A program made the translations under genes and the position numbers. DNA of 57,514 nt from UBA60 sp964587885. GTDB lineage: Archaea > Thermoplasmatota > Poseidoniia > Poseidoniales > Poseidoniaceae. This document shows, in pieces, positions 1 to 8,475 of the stretch. Numbering within the stretch: the stretch's first letter is position 1; each line of letters starts with the position of its first letter. The stretch covers positions 1 through 57,514 of the forward strand of contig CAZPME010000012.1 in assembly GCA_964587885.1 (NCBI GenBank), in the 5' to 3' direction. The notes below the pieces were generated by a model. That model worked only from the letters and a program-made list of their open reading frames with translations. It had not been told where the DNA came from and ran no database searches.

Positions 1-1607
1 CCATCGGAATCAGTATCTGGACAGCCTTTACGGTCCTCAGTTGAGTTGCCAGCAATTGTTGGACAATCATCATCATCATCGCCCCAATCATCCTTATCTA
101 CATTAGACCAAGGGTTCTCGTAGAATTCTAGAATATTAGTGTGGATTGTTTGATTCTCGTAGAGGTGGCGAGCAAAAACCATATCCAAATCTTTGTCGCC
201 ATCATAATCTACAAATTCAACATCCGATGTGGTGAGGTTTGCGTTAAACCATGTTGGTAATGGGGTGATTGTTCCATTATTATTGGTATAGACATTATCA
301 GACTGATTTCTTCCAACTATCCAATTACCATTTTGGTCTTCTTCTTCTGGCCATCCATTAGCAAAAACAAGGTCGGGGTCGCCATCCATATCGAGGTCCC
401 CAACTGCAACTGCAGATGATGGCCGATACAATGTAGATGACCAACTTGCATTTCTATCAAATGAACCATTATTGTTTGAATAGATATGGTTTGGAGCATT
501 CCATCGGTAACCCATTTGTTGATTCCATCGCCAATTTTCTGCCGCAATTATTTCAACAAACCCATCTCCATCAAGGTCAGCCAATTCAATATCGGAAGTG
601 ACATTAGCATGCCACGAAGACCAACTTGCGATTTCGCTTCCTGTGCTATTGAAATTACCGAATGTTCCATTTCCATTATTACTCCAAAGCATATTGTGTC
701 CTTCTAGTTGGCTAAAACCATTCATCCAACCATTGGCTTGAATGATGTCTACGTCTCCATCTCTATCAAAATCTGCTGACTCGACATCAAATGTTGTGGA
801 GGAGCCTTTAGTAAAGCCAAGGGCGCCTACAATCTCATTGGGTGTTTCAGTCCAGGTACTATTTGCGGTGAGGTTGCCGTTCTCATTGAGGAAAATTTCA
901 CTACTATCGGCGGCAAAATAAATATCAATATCATTGTCTCCATCAAAATCACCAGTCCCCATGCCCATGTTGTATGTTGTTCCTGTTTTATTCCAATTTG
1001 GAGTATTATTGAATGTGCCATTATTATTCAAGAGCATGTAGCCACAATTTATTGATGAGCAATCACCACCCCCATTCCAATCTGAAAAAACAACATCTAA
1101 CCAACCATCTTGATTGATATCAACTAGCGCTGCGCCCCAAGTCCATCGATAATTCGTTGGCTCGATCCATGATACTGCCAAATTTCCATCGCCATCATTT
1201 AGATATATTCTATTTCTCCCATCCGCTACAGAATATAGTAAATCGGCATCACCATCATTATCTATGTCCCCCCAAACCATATTTGTCAGAAATTCACTAT
1301 GGTCTACCAATTTTGGAACATTTATTGTATAAGCAGGAGTTGTGTTCCATTCTTCTATCGGTGCACCACCGATGATGTGTTGTGACAATGCCGATTTGAA
1401 GGGATGTGAATCATTGGCATCATTTACACCATCACCATCTGAATCATAAATCGGGATATCAGGGTCTCCTGTAGCATTTGTTGATTCGGGTTTGGATAGA
1501 ATGGAGTGCGGTGTACTGAGGTGGGTTGATGACTGAAGTAACACTAATATTGCCAATAAAAAAATCGGGAAGTGCTGAATGGTTGTGACCACTCCTACCT
1601 TCGCCAT
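1..1607 (-). CDS. Secreted FG-GAP/VCBS repeat protein (3' end beyond window)
   Basis: An open frame runs without a stop from an ATG at 1607 to the left edge, giving 535 visible residues. The N-terminus is a signal peptide (hydrophobic core about residues 13-26). A short calcium-type motif (DSDGDGVND) lies near residue 57. About seven integrin-like FG-GAP motifs of the DxDxDGDxD kind follow, near residues 114, 160, 222, 279, 344, 404 and 467, which suggests a seven-bladed calcium-binding propeller. From about residue 500 a thrombospondin type 3-like Asp-rich stretch begins (DKDDWGDDDDDCP) and leaves the window. Known members of these families are extracellular adhesion or scaffold proteins. 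The role here is inferred; no catalytic domain is visible in the part present. Confidence 0.82.
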   Translation of the reverse strand, partial: MAKVGVVTTIQHFPIFLLAILVLLQSSTHLSTPHSILSKPESTNATGDPDIPIYDSDGDGVNDANDSHPFKSALSQHIIGGAPIEEWNTTPAYTINVPKLVDHSEFLTNMVWGDIDNDGDADLLYSVADGRNRIYLNDGDGNLAVSWIEPTNYRWTWGAALVDINQDGWLDVVFSDWNGGGDCSSINCGYMLLNNNGTFNNTPNWNKTGTTYNMGMGTGDFDGDNDIDIYFAADSSEIFLNENGNLTANSTWTETPNEIVGALGFTKGSSTTFDVESADFDRDGDVDIIQANGWMNGFSQLEGHNMLWSNNGNGTFGNFNSTGSEIASWSSWHANVTSDIELADLDGDGFVEIIAAENWRWNQQMGYRWNAPNHIYSNNNGSFDRNASWSSTLYRPSSAVAVGDLDMDGDPDLVFANGWPEEEDQNGNWIVGRNQSDNVYTNNNGTITPLPTWFNANLTTSDVEFVDYDGDKDLDMVFARHLYENQTIHTNILEFYENPWSNVDKDDWGDDDDDCPTIAGNSTEDRKGCPDTDSD

Positions 1608-1764
1608 GTTCGGCAATGATTATGTCTTCTCAAAAACTAATCCCCTACGAAATACTAGTTGTTATTATTTTATTGCCCGCTATTATTATCGAGGGTTTGA
1701 CAAAATAGGTAGATTTGATCTTCAACTCACAATAATGAAGGGGGGGAAGTAGTACCAAAGATTC

Positions 1765-2346
1765 ATGGGGGAAAATATCGAAATTGAGCGCCGCTGGCTC
1801 GTCGATATCGCCCACCTTAGTACAATAAGAGAATCTACTACCTCGGCAATTGAAATTCAACAATGGTATCCGCCACTAAATGAAATTCAATTATTGCCTG
1901 AGCGCCAAGCGCTTGCTCTTTCGGGGCGAGAGTTAATAGAGGGTTTTCCGGATGATGAATGGCGCGCTATTTGTGAACTCGTCTCAAGTGGCCGTGGAGT
2001 GAGATTGAGGTCTAAGGGAGATGTTGGGTTTCTCACCATTAAGGGCGAGTGGGTTGGTGCTATTCGTAGAGAATATGAGTGGCCCGTTGATGTCGCGCTG
2101 ATCAGTCAAATGGGTGATGTTTACCAATGGCCAATGGTTGCGAAGAGGCGGTTGTTATTGCCTATTGATGGGGGCTTGGAATTTGAAATCGACATTTTTG
2201 CAGGAAAATTAGAAGGGTTGATAATTGCAGAAATTGAATTACCTGCCGAGAATATAGAATTCTCTTTACCTGGATGGCTTGGGAGTGAAATAACTGGAAA
2301 AACTGAGTGGGATAATGCAACCCTTGCTAAACACCCGTCTGCGTGA
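1765..2346 (+). CDS. CYTH-domain protein (triphosphate-binding)
   Basis: A 193-residue protein that opens with the CYTH signature EIERRWLVD (residues 5-13). This is the ExExK metal/triphosphate-binding motif with Arg in place of Lys. Basic and acidic strands typical of the triphosphate tunnel follow: VRLRSKGD and FLTIKGEW near residues 95-115, and FEIDIF with IAEIELP near residues 140-160. CYTH enzymes are inorganic triphosphatases, thiamine triphosphatases or class IV adenylate cyclases, and the sequence does not say which. The start is the first ATG after a GGGGG-rich stretch and gives the usual short N-terminus. The next gene lies 100 bases downstream in the same direction. Confidence 0.72.
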   Translation: MGENIEIERRWLVDIAHLSTIRESTTSAIEIQQWYPPLNEIQLLPERQALALSGRELIEGFPDDEWRAICELVSSGRGVRLRSKGDVGFLTIKGEWVGAIRREYEWPVDVALISQMGDVYQWPMVAKRRLLLPIDGGLEFEIDIFAGKLEGLIIAEIELPAENIEFSLPGWLGSEITGKTEWDNATLAKHPSA

Positions 2347-2413
2347 TGCTCGTTGTATTCCGTCATCTGGCCAATGGGTGAAAAAGTTCTCTTACTCCCC
2401 GATAGGAGGTTTA

Positions 2414-2452
2414 ATGCTAAAAGTGACGAGGGGTGCTGAAGGGATATGGTAG
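2414..2452 (+). CDS. Possible 12-residue leader ORF overlapping the next start
   Basis: The best Shine-Dalgarno sequence in this gap (TAGGAGGT, 2404-2411) precedes an ATG at 2414, not the ATG of the ATPase gene. That small frame reads MLKVTRGAEGIW and stops at a TAG (2450-2452) lying inside the first codons of the ATPase gene (ATG at 2446). The arrangement would allow translational coupling. It is too short for coding statistics, and chance is possible. Confidence 0.25.
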   Translation: MLKVTRGAEGIW

Positions 2453-5070
2453 CCCAGCCGCATCAGTCTGATAATGATGACCGCTGGGGTATTGGTGGCT
2501 TACTTGATGAAGAAGAGGGTGCTAATCCTGATGCGGTTTCAGCGATTCGGCAAGCTATGGTAAACGCTACTAGTGAAGATGAAAATCAATCTTCAAAATT
2601 GACTGGTATGCCTGATCCCCGCGGAGATGCGTTGGCTCAAGCCTTAGCCGCTTCTTCGGCTTCAGCCAGTGGTAAGGGGGGATTAGTTGCTCCTGAAGTA
2701 CAGGCGACTAAGGCCCGTGCCGCTGTAGCAGAAATCAAACCCCGCCGGCGAAAATCGAAACGGATGGTTTTGGGTAAACGCCGTGATAATGAAAAAGAGT
2801 TGATAATATCACCGCAAATTTTAGCCCGACATGCCGCCATGCTTGGCTCGACCGGTTCTGGAAAAACTGTAATGGCAAAGGCACTAATTGAAGAGGCAAC
2901 ATTAGCTGGAATACCAAGTTTAATTCTTGATCCCCAAGGCGACCTAGCTCGCTTAGCACTAGGTATTGATGAACAAGATTTACGCAACCAAGACGGGGAT
3001 TTGAAACGGCGAGCACAACTACTGGATATGGGGGAGGTGAGGATTTGGACGCCTTTGCGTAGCAAGGGACTGCCAATTTGTATTGACCCCTTCGTCGCCC
3101 CCCCAGACGGCCTTGATGCCGAAGAAGCAATTACTGCGTGGGACATGGTTGCCGCGGGTTTCACGGGTTTAGCAGACTATGATGTGGAAAAGGCTAGTGG
3201 GAAACAAGTCAAACCCTACATTTACGAAATAATGGTGCATGGAACACGACTAGGTTTGCCCGTTGGTGATTTCCAAAGTCTATCTAAGGCGGTCCGTGAA
3301 CCTCACGATATATTCACGCGCCTGCTCTATCCAGAATGCTTCTATGATGTTGAAGAAGATGAAGAAAAAATTGATGTCCCAAATTGGGATGAAGTGATGT
3401 CTGAATATCACCTTCCTCATTTTGAAGATATGTTGCCACGTAATACTCGTAACGAATTAGGGCGGCGGCTCGCAGCATATTCTAGTGGCGTCAACCAATT
3501 ACTATTTTCAAATGGTGTGCCGATAAACTTCGATACTTTTTGTCAGCCCGCAGAACGGGGGAAAACGCCTGTCAATATCGTTTATCTAAATACCATTCAA
3601 GACGATGCTCAGAAACAATATTTTGTCCAAGAAATCGCCCGTGGACTCTATGATTGGATGTTAACTCAACAACCAGCAGAAGGGGAATTGAAACTACTCT
3701 TCTTTATGGATGAGGTTGCACCCTATTTGCCACCTTATCCACGTAATCCGCCTGCTAAAGATTTGGTAAAATTAATCTTCAAACAAGCTCGTAAATATGG
3801 TGTTGCTTGTGTTCTTGCAACTCAAAATGTCTCGGATGTCGACTACAAAATTCTAGCTCAAGCAAATACCACTTTTATTGGCCGATTTACCCAACCACAA
3901 GATGTTGAAAAGGTAAAGCATCTACTCAAAGAAGGAGGTGGGGATCAATCACTAGTTGACCAATTGCCCACCCTTGGCCCAGGTCAGTTCCAACTAGTAT
4001 CGCCCGATGTTGACCCATCGCCAATACCCCTTCAATGCCGTTGGCTATATACTGACCACGGCGCACCATTATCTGAAGAACAAGTCGAAGAAATCACAAC
4101 CGATGCCCTAAGAGAATGGTCGCGCTCAAAGGGCAGAGGGCGAAAACGGAGATCTGGTGGTGGGGCTGCCCATGCTGCCGCCCAGGGTGCTGATGCGGAT
4201 TCTGATGACGGGGAAGGGTTGGTCGAGCGAGCTCGTATCAAAATCAATGGAATGGCGGCTGCCGGACAAGGCCGGGTAGATGATGCAGCTTTCGAAGTTC
4301 GCCTAATGGGTGGATTATCGGTTCTAAAGGATGGGCGAGATCCATTGTATTTGATGCAAGCCATGACTAATGCGGCTAGTGCCTTTGTCTTGGTTTGGAC
4401 CTTGGCCGCTATCATGATCGGTTGGAGAGATTCATACATTGAATGGTATTGGCTCGGAGGTGGAATGTTAGCAACATCCATTGTTCTCGGATTTGTTGCT
4501 CTTGAAGTTGCTCTCAGCCATGATGCTGAGTTGATTAGAAAACTCTCTCGCTTTGCAAAATACTCGCAGATAATTCTAGTTGGGTGGTTATGGGTGCTAC
4601 TATTTTGGAGTTCAAGAAAGGATGGTCTTGAACTTGGTTGGGCGGTTTGGTTACTTGAAGTGACTGTGGTTTGGGTCACCTTATTCTTGCTCATTGAAGG
4701 TATTAATCGAATCCGCTTAGGAAGAATGCATTGGGTTGAAGGGGAAAGTGCACTTGACACCCTAAAGGCGCGCATTGGAGGGGTAAGTGCAATGTTAACA
4801 CAGGCGCAATTTATTGAAATGCGTTCCAATAGCAAACAGATTCTCAGTGGGCTTCGCTGGTGCTTGGATTTCATTACCTTACTTTTCCTCGGAGCCATTT
4901 TCTACATTTATCTCTCGACTGGAGGAGCAAATGGTGGTGCGCCTTCAATGGATGGTATGGGCGCATTTACTCGTCCGACATTGTGGATTGCCTCAATTTA
5001 CGCTCTACTTTTTTCAAGCGAGACTTGGTTACGATTACGTGGGCGCTTACCAAAACCAACACTTGACTGA
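2446..5070 (+). CDS. HerA/VirB4-like ATPase with C-terminal membrane domain
   Basis: This 874-residue protein has an acidic, low-complexity N-terminus (about 1-110). A P-loop ATPase core of the HerA/VirB4/DUF853 type follows: Walker A GSTGSGKT at about 134-141, then LILDPQGDLARL, and a Walker B-like LLFFMDEVAPYLPP followed by the sensor-like ATQNVSDVDYKIL. After a basic linker (RKRRSGGG) and an Ala/Asp-rich stretch, about six hydrophobic segments occupy residues 640-865, ending with LLFSSETWLRL. HerA-type ATPases pump DNA or remodel complexes as hexameric rings. A membrane-anchored version would act at the cell membrane, by analogy with FtsK, although FtsK carries its membrane segments at the N-terminus. 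The substrate is unknown. No HerA partner nuclease (NurA) is next to it. Confidence 0.75.
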   Translation: MVAQPHQSDNDDRWGIGGLLDEEEGANPDAVSAIRQAMVNATSEDENQSSKLTGMPDPRGDALAQALAASSASASGKGGLVAPEVQATKARAAVAEIKPRRRKSKRMVLGKRRDNEKELIISPQILARHAAMLGSTGSGKTVMAKALIEEATLAGIPSLILDPQGDLARLALGIDEQDLRNQDGDLKRRAQLLDMGEVRIWTPLRSKGLPICIDPFVAPPDGLDAEEAITAWDMVAAGFTGLADYDVEKASGKQVKPYIYEIMVHGTRLGLPVGDFQSLSKAVREPHDIFTRLLYPECFYDVEEDEEKIDVPNWDEVMSEYHLPHFEDMLPRNTRNELGRRLAAYSSGVNQLLFSNGVPINFDTFCQPAERGKTPVNIVYLNTIQDDAQKQYFVQEIARGLYDWMLTQQPAEGELKLLFFMDEVAPYLPPYPRNPPAKDLVKLIFKQARKYGVACVLATQNVSDVDYKILAQANTTFIGRFTQPQDVEKVKHLLKEGGGDQSLVDQLPTLGPGQFQLVSPDVDPSPIPLQCRWLYTDHGAPLSEEQVEEITTDALREWSRSKGRGRKRRSGGGAAHAAAQGADADSDDGEGLVERARIKINGMAAAGQGRVDDAAFEVRLMGGLSVLKDGRDPLYLMQAMTNAASAFVLVWTLAAIMIGWRDSYIEWYWLGGGMLATSIVLGFVALEVALSHDAELIRKLSRFAKYSQIILVGWLWVLLFWSSRKDGLELGWAVWLLEVTVVWVTLFLLIEGINRIRLGRMHWVEGESALDTLKARIGGVSAMLTQAQFIEMRSNSKQILSGLRWCLDFITLLFLGAIFYIYLSTGGANGGAPSMDGMGAFTRPTLWIASIYALLFSSETWLRLRGRLPKPTLD

Positions 5071-5111
5071 ATATCAAATTCTACCTCTGTGTAGTAAAAT
5101 AATGCTTGGAG

Positions 5112-5195
5112 TGCAGAGGGCAGGATTTGAACCTGCGAACCAATATGGACTGGGACCTCATCCCAGCGCCTTTGACCAAGCTGGGCAACCCCTGC
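5112..5195 (-). tRNA. tRNA-Leu (anticodon GAG)
   Basis: On the minus strand the acceptor stem GCAGGGG pairs with CCTCTGC, with A as discriminator. The T arm is GCAGG-TTCAAAT-CCTGC. The anticodon stem CTGGG/CCCAG encloses loop ATGAGGT, giving anticodon GAG. A long variable arm (CCA-TAT-TGG) marks a class II tRNA and fits leucine. There is no intron and no encoded CCA. Confidence 0.93.
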
Positions 5196-5257
5196 GTGAG
5201 TAATTCCGCCGACCTTTTTGCCGTATTTCAACGCGGCGGTCGGACTATCTTATTCAC

Positions 5258-6067
5258 CTAAAGGAAAAGGGAAAGGCAGGTAAGGCTACCGTCAGCGGCT
5301 TTGATTTGTTCCATGTCTATATTGACTACCTCCAAACCTCTTTCCTCTAATGCTTTGACCACTGTGGGATAACCTTCGGCAACGAGGACTTTGCCAGTTG
5401 GCAGGCCCAGTGTATTACAGCCATAGGCTTCTTTGGCAGGAATCCAAATCACTTCTCCCCCATCAGGTAATTTTCCAAAGGCATCTGGCCCTAAGTATCC
5501 TTGAGGGGCAAGAATGATTTCGTCTGTTGGTGTGCTTGAAATACTAGTTAAGTGTAAAGCATTATTTGGAATGTTAACTATACGTAATTCATAGCCGAGA
5601 TGTGTGAGTAAGTCGCGTAATTCATCAATTCCTGCATCATTGGTGCGTGATGATTTTCCTACAAAAAATAAATCTCCTAATCGCAATAGATCGCCACCAT
5701 CCATCATCGCTGGTTCTTGCATTTTACAGACTTTTAATCCACTTAACTCATTCACAATTGCATTTGCAACAGGTGGTTGTTCCCCGCGTCGGGTAGGCGC
5801 TCCCGATACGGGTAACAAGACATGCCCATCGATAACTATCGCTTGATCTTCAACAAAAATGCAATCGGGATATTCATCGTCAGCAGGAATTGTTGTTACT
5901 TTGACGCCGTTGTCTTCTAATGCTTTACAATACGCATCATGGGTTTGACGTGCTTGTGAGACATCAGTAGGCCCATTTCCGAAAAAATTTGCCAATGCAT
6001 TGGTGTAAGAATTGGGAACTGATCGCACAAGAGCATGACGCTTCTGGTCCAACCGTACAGTTGCCAT
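5258..6067 (-). CDS. ddaH: Dimethylargininase-like amidinohydrolase (DDAH)
   Basis: A 269-residue guanidino-group-modifying enzyme of the DDAH type, which in known members hydrolyses N-methylated arginines to citrulline and methylamines. Family landmarks are present: the substrate-loop FVEDQA (E73-D74), MMDGGDLL (D123, D126), the catalytic His in ALHLTS (H172), and the nucleophile in SLTCLS (C264) near the C-terminus. Length and order match bacterial DDAH. The ATG at 6067 gives a typical N-terminus (HALVRSVPNSY). The gene stands alone next to tRNA-Leu, and no arginine-pathway neighbour is visible. Related enzymes such as arginine deiminase are longer, so DDAH is the better fit. The natural substrate in this organism is not shown. 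Confidence 0.85.
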   Translation of the reverse strand: MATVRLDQKRHALVRSVPNSYTNALANFFGNGPTDVSQARQTHDAYCKALEDNGVKVTTIPADDEYPDCIFVEDQAIVIDGHVLLPVSGAPTRRGEQPPVANAIVNELSGLKVCKMQEPAMMDGGDLLRLGDLFFVGKSSRTNDAGIDELRDLLTHLGYELRIVNIPNNALHLTSISSTPTDEIILAPQGYLGPDAFGKLPDGGEVIWIPAKEAYGCNTLGLPTGKVLVAEGYPTVVKALEERGLEVVNIDMEQIKAADGSLTCLSLFL

Positions 6068-6166
6068 TGATTACTCCGCCCAATTAGGCTCTCTTAACCA
6101 TTACCTGTGTGCGGAAAACCATTTCCGGTATGTGGAACTGTGAGTTTGCCAGTTATTGCATCTGTA

Positions 6167-6802
6167 TTACATCAATGCACGAATATCTTGGAGTACTAAT
6201 TCCGGTGCCCAATCTAAATCACCCCACCAAATCCTTTGGTTTCCAGAACGATCGATAATGATAGTTCCAGTCGAGTGGTCGACTTCGTATGCCGCTGGGT
6301 GGTGACGTGCACTAGTTCCATTGGCTTCTACAACACTAAGCCCAACGCCAAAATCACCCCAAACCGCCTCCAATTCGGGATATTGGTCATTCTCATCGAT
6401 TGTGTTTGAGGTTAAATGGGTCCAATTTAGATTTCTGCCTTCAGAATAATCTGCTAATGTTTCCCAAGTATCGCGCCATGGGTCGACTGTGATTGAAAGA
6501 ATCTCTACTTCTGTACCATAATCCGTTCCGAGTTCCTTGGCTATATATGCTAAATTTGCACTTACAATCGGGCAAATATCCGGGCAATTAGTAAATAAAA
6601 ATGCAATGACTACTACCTTTCCTGTGAATGATTCACTTGAATAAGAATTGTTATTTTGGTCAACCAATTCAAATGATTGAAATGCTAAAGGAGGATTAAT
6701 ATCATCTCCATAATAGTCATCTATCTCGGTATTGCTTAAACAGCCAGGAATCACCATCATTGGAATGATGAAAATGGCAACAATTTGGGCTGAAACTTTC
6801 AC
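6167..6802 (-). CDS. Sco1/SenC-family lipoprotein (copper chaperone/redox)
   Basis: A thioredoxin-fold protein with the Sco copper-binding motif FTNCPDICP (CxxxC, C73 and C77) and the distant ligand His in EVDHSTG (about 176). The N-terminus is a lipoprotein signal ending VIPGC, so the mature protein is probably anchored outside the membrane. Sco proteins deliver copper to the CuA site of cytochrome oxidase or reduce its cysteines. I chose the GTG at 6802 because it gives a compact, lysine-led signal; a TTG at 6811 is the alternative. It lies just after the thioredoxin-like lipoprotein gene on the same strand, and the two are probably co-transcribed. Confidence 0.83.
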   Translation of the reverse strand: MKVSAQIVAIFIIPMMVIPGCLSNTEIDDYYGDDINPPLAFQSFELVDQNNNSYSSESFTGKVVVIAFLFTNCPDICPIVSANLAYIAKELGTDYGTEVEILSITVDPWRDTWETLADYSEGRNLNWTHLTSNTIDENDQYPELEAVWGDFGVGLSVVEANGTSARHHPAAYEVDHSTGTIIIDRSGNQRIWWGDLDWAPELVLQDIRALM

Positions 6803-6820
6803 TCGAACCAACTCACATTC

Positions 6821-7729
6821 TTATCCAAATAACCGTTCTAAGGCTTGCTCGATATTCTCTTCGCCATTATTTTGTGACTGATTCCAGGCCACTATCCCAT
6901 TGGGCTGAATAATGAAAAAGGTCGGAGTGCCACCTACCCCCCAGGCGTGCATCTGGGTCTGGTTACGGTCATCGACATAGCCAAAGTCATGGGGTGATCC
7001 GGGTCGGTCGGCACAATCATATCCACCGCCAACACAACCAATGTAAGCGCTTTGTTCTTGGAATGCAATTACTTCGTCTGGAGTTGCATTAAAATTATTA
7101 TTAGAAGAAAAATTTACTGCCATGGCTAAAAATTGTACATCATCAGCATAATTCGTTGACCAAGTACTAAGTTCTTCAGCAGCATTCCAACAATGGCCAC
7201 AATCAGTTGACAAAAACACCACTACTGTCCATTTATCACTACTATTAGTCGAATTATTCCATGATGAATTGAACAATGAGTGAAATTCAAACTCACTCCA
7301 ACCAACATCTTGATAATAGTGGATTGTTGCATTGAAATTGTAAATCAATTCTCCTTCATTTACCCCGCTTTGATAGATTGGTTGATTATTGGTACCATTT
7401 GAATTATTACCATCAATCGTTCCATTATCACTAGTAGCATTGTTAGAATTGTTTTCAGTAGTTGTGTTATTTGAGTTGGTGGAATTATCATCCCCGTCGA
7501 AACTGGCATTATCAGTAACATTGTCGGGATTATTTTCTCCGCTTGTTGAATTGTTTGTGATATTATCATCAATTGTGCATTCAGAAAATTCTTCTTCTAC
7601 ATCTGGGACTTCGCCCTCACTACAACCAATGAATTCATCCGCGGGTTCATCTGCGAAAATATCCCCAATGCAACCTGAGGTGAATACCATCGAAGCAAGA
7701 ATGAATACAAAAGAGGGTTTGGTTGGCAT
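6821..7729 (-). CDS. Thioredoxin-like lipoprotein with Asn/Thr-rich linker
   Basis: This 302-residue protein starts with a lipobox signal (FTSGC, C20). Acidic sequence follows, and then a long linker made almost only of Asn, Ser, Thr, Asp and Gly (about residues 50-120) with many N-x-S/T sequons. The C-terminal half is a TlpA/ResA-like thioredoxin fold with VVFLSTDCGHCWNAAEEL (CxxC near residues 177-180) and the cis-Pro segment WGVGGTPTFFII. It is probably an extracellular thiol-disulfide oxidoreductase on a flexible, possibly glycosylated stalk. It sits directly upstream of the Sco gene, which suggests shared work on copper-oxidase assembly or secreted-protein thiols. Confidence 0.82.
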   Translation of the reverse strand: MPTKPSFVFILASMVFTSGCIGDIFADEPADEFIGCSEGEVPDVEEEFSECTIDDNITNNSTSGENNPDNVTDNASFDGDDNSTNSNNTTTENNSNNATSDNGTIDGNNSNGTNNQPIYQSGVNEGELIYNFNATIHYYQDVGWSEFEFHSLFNSSWNNSTNSSDKWTVVVFLSTDCGHCWNAAEELSTWSTNYADDVQFLAMAVNFSSNNNFNATPDEVIAFQEQSAYIGCVGGGYDCADRPGSPHDFGYVDDRNQTQMHAWGVGGTPTFFIIQPNGIVAWNQSQNNGEENIEQALERLFG

Positions 7730-7866
7730 TGATTCACCTTGGCGTAGGCAATACTCGGCTCGACTGACTTACTTTTATTTTCTTGGTTTTGAGGATTTTA
7801 ATCAATTTACTTTTTTGGGCCTTTCAATTTTCGACATCATTTGAATTCTAGATTTGTTATTCAATA

Positions 7867-8238
7867 TTAATCGTCTAATGGTAAACGGACTAGGTTATTG
7901 CCTTCAGTCATCCATTTAATTCCCACATCGGCCCACTTTTCCATCTCTTCTATCTTAGCCTCACCAATTCAGGCTTTTTCTGCAATAATGTTCACTCGTC
8001 TTAACTCAGATTCATGCACAACACCATCTGTTTTTGCCATCATTATTGAATCTCTTAGAGCGTATAATAGAGTTCTCTTATTGACATTACCGATAATAAC
8101 ATCTGCGGTAGTAAAGTGCCCCGATAAAAATTGTCTATATTTCTCCCTAAGGTTTGAATGAACTAATATGTCCCCCATGCGTGATTCATATAGTGATTTT
8201 TCTTCTTCGGTGAGTATCCCATCAGCCATAGCAACCAA
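7867..8238 (-). pseudogene. TerB-like gene interrupted by an in-frame TGA
   Basis: The frame encodes a helical TerB-type domain (VAMADGILTEEEKSL, then AKTDGVVHESELRRV) and meets TGA at 7969-7971. The same frame continues past that stop for 33 more sensible codons (IGEAKIEEMEKWADVGIKWM) to TAA at 7867. The upstream side is also damaged. Homologous-looking codons (KALAL) precede the first usable start (TTG 8238 or ATG 8229), and a stop lies a few codons further up. Other genes here end normally in TGA, so recoding is unlikely. It is either a degraded gene or one that makes a shortened 89-residue protein. Confidence 0.6.
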
Positions 8239-8475
8239 TGCTAATGCCTTGATAATGCTTCTTTGTCTATTCCACTAAAAGTCAACCCCGACTTAATCAT
8301 GTGAGTAAATAAGAGGGGGTAGTTTATGATATATTGCCCGTTTATTCTTGTGTTGAATGAGAATTATTACCCCCCCCTTTCTTCACCTTTTTATGCACAT
8401 AATAGTATTTCCACACAATTATGAATTGGGACATTATGGGTTCAACTTGAAAAAGTGATACCTTACCCAACCAAC

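Noticed and set aside
1..1607. Apparent lack of a long gene at the left end
   Set aside because: A minus-strand frame is open from 1607 to the edge with a signal peptide and FG-GAP repeats; it only lacks its stop within the window.
2637..3164. Long minus-strand frame inside the ATPase gene
   Set aside because: It lies opposite the P-loop core, is Ser/Ala/Pro-rich and has no recognisable motif; it is a shadow of the real gene.
4032..4898. 288-codon minus-strand frame
   Set aside because: It is antisense to the membrane domain of the ATPase and has shadow-type composition.
5200..5245. Hairpin upstream of tRNA-Leu as a riboswitch
   Set aside because: Only a 6-bp pairing (CCGACC/GGTCGG) is seen, with no conserved core, and it lies upstream of the tRNA.
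7969..7971. TGA read as selenocysteine or tryptophan
   Set aside because: TGA ends several intact genes here (for example pfdA and purL), no hairpin element was recognised, and the 5' end of the gene is damaged as well.
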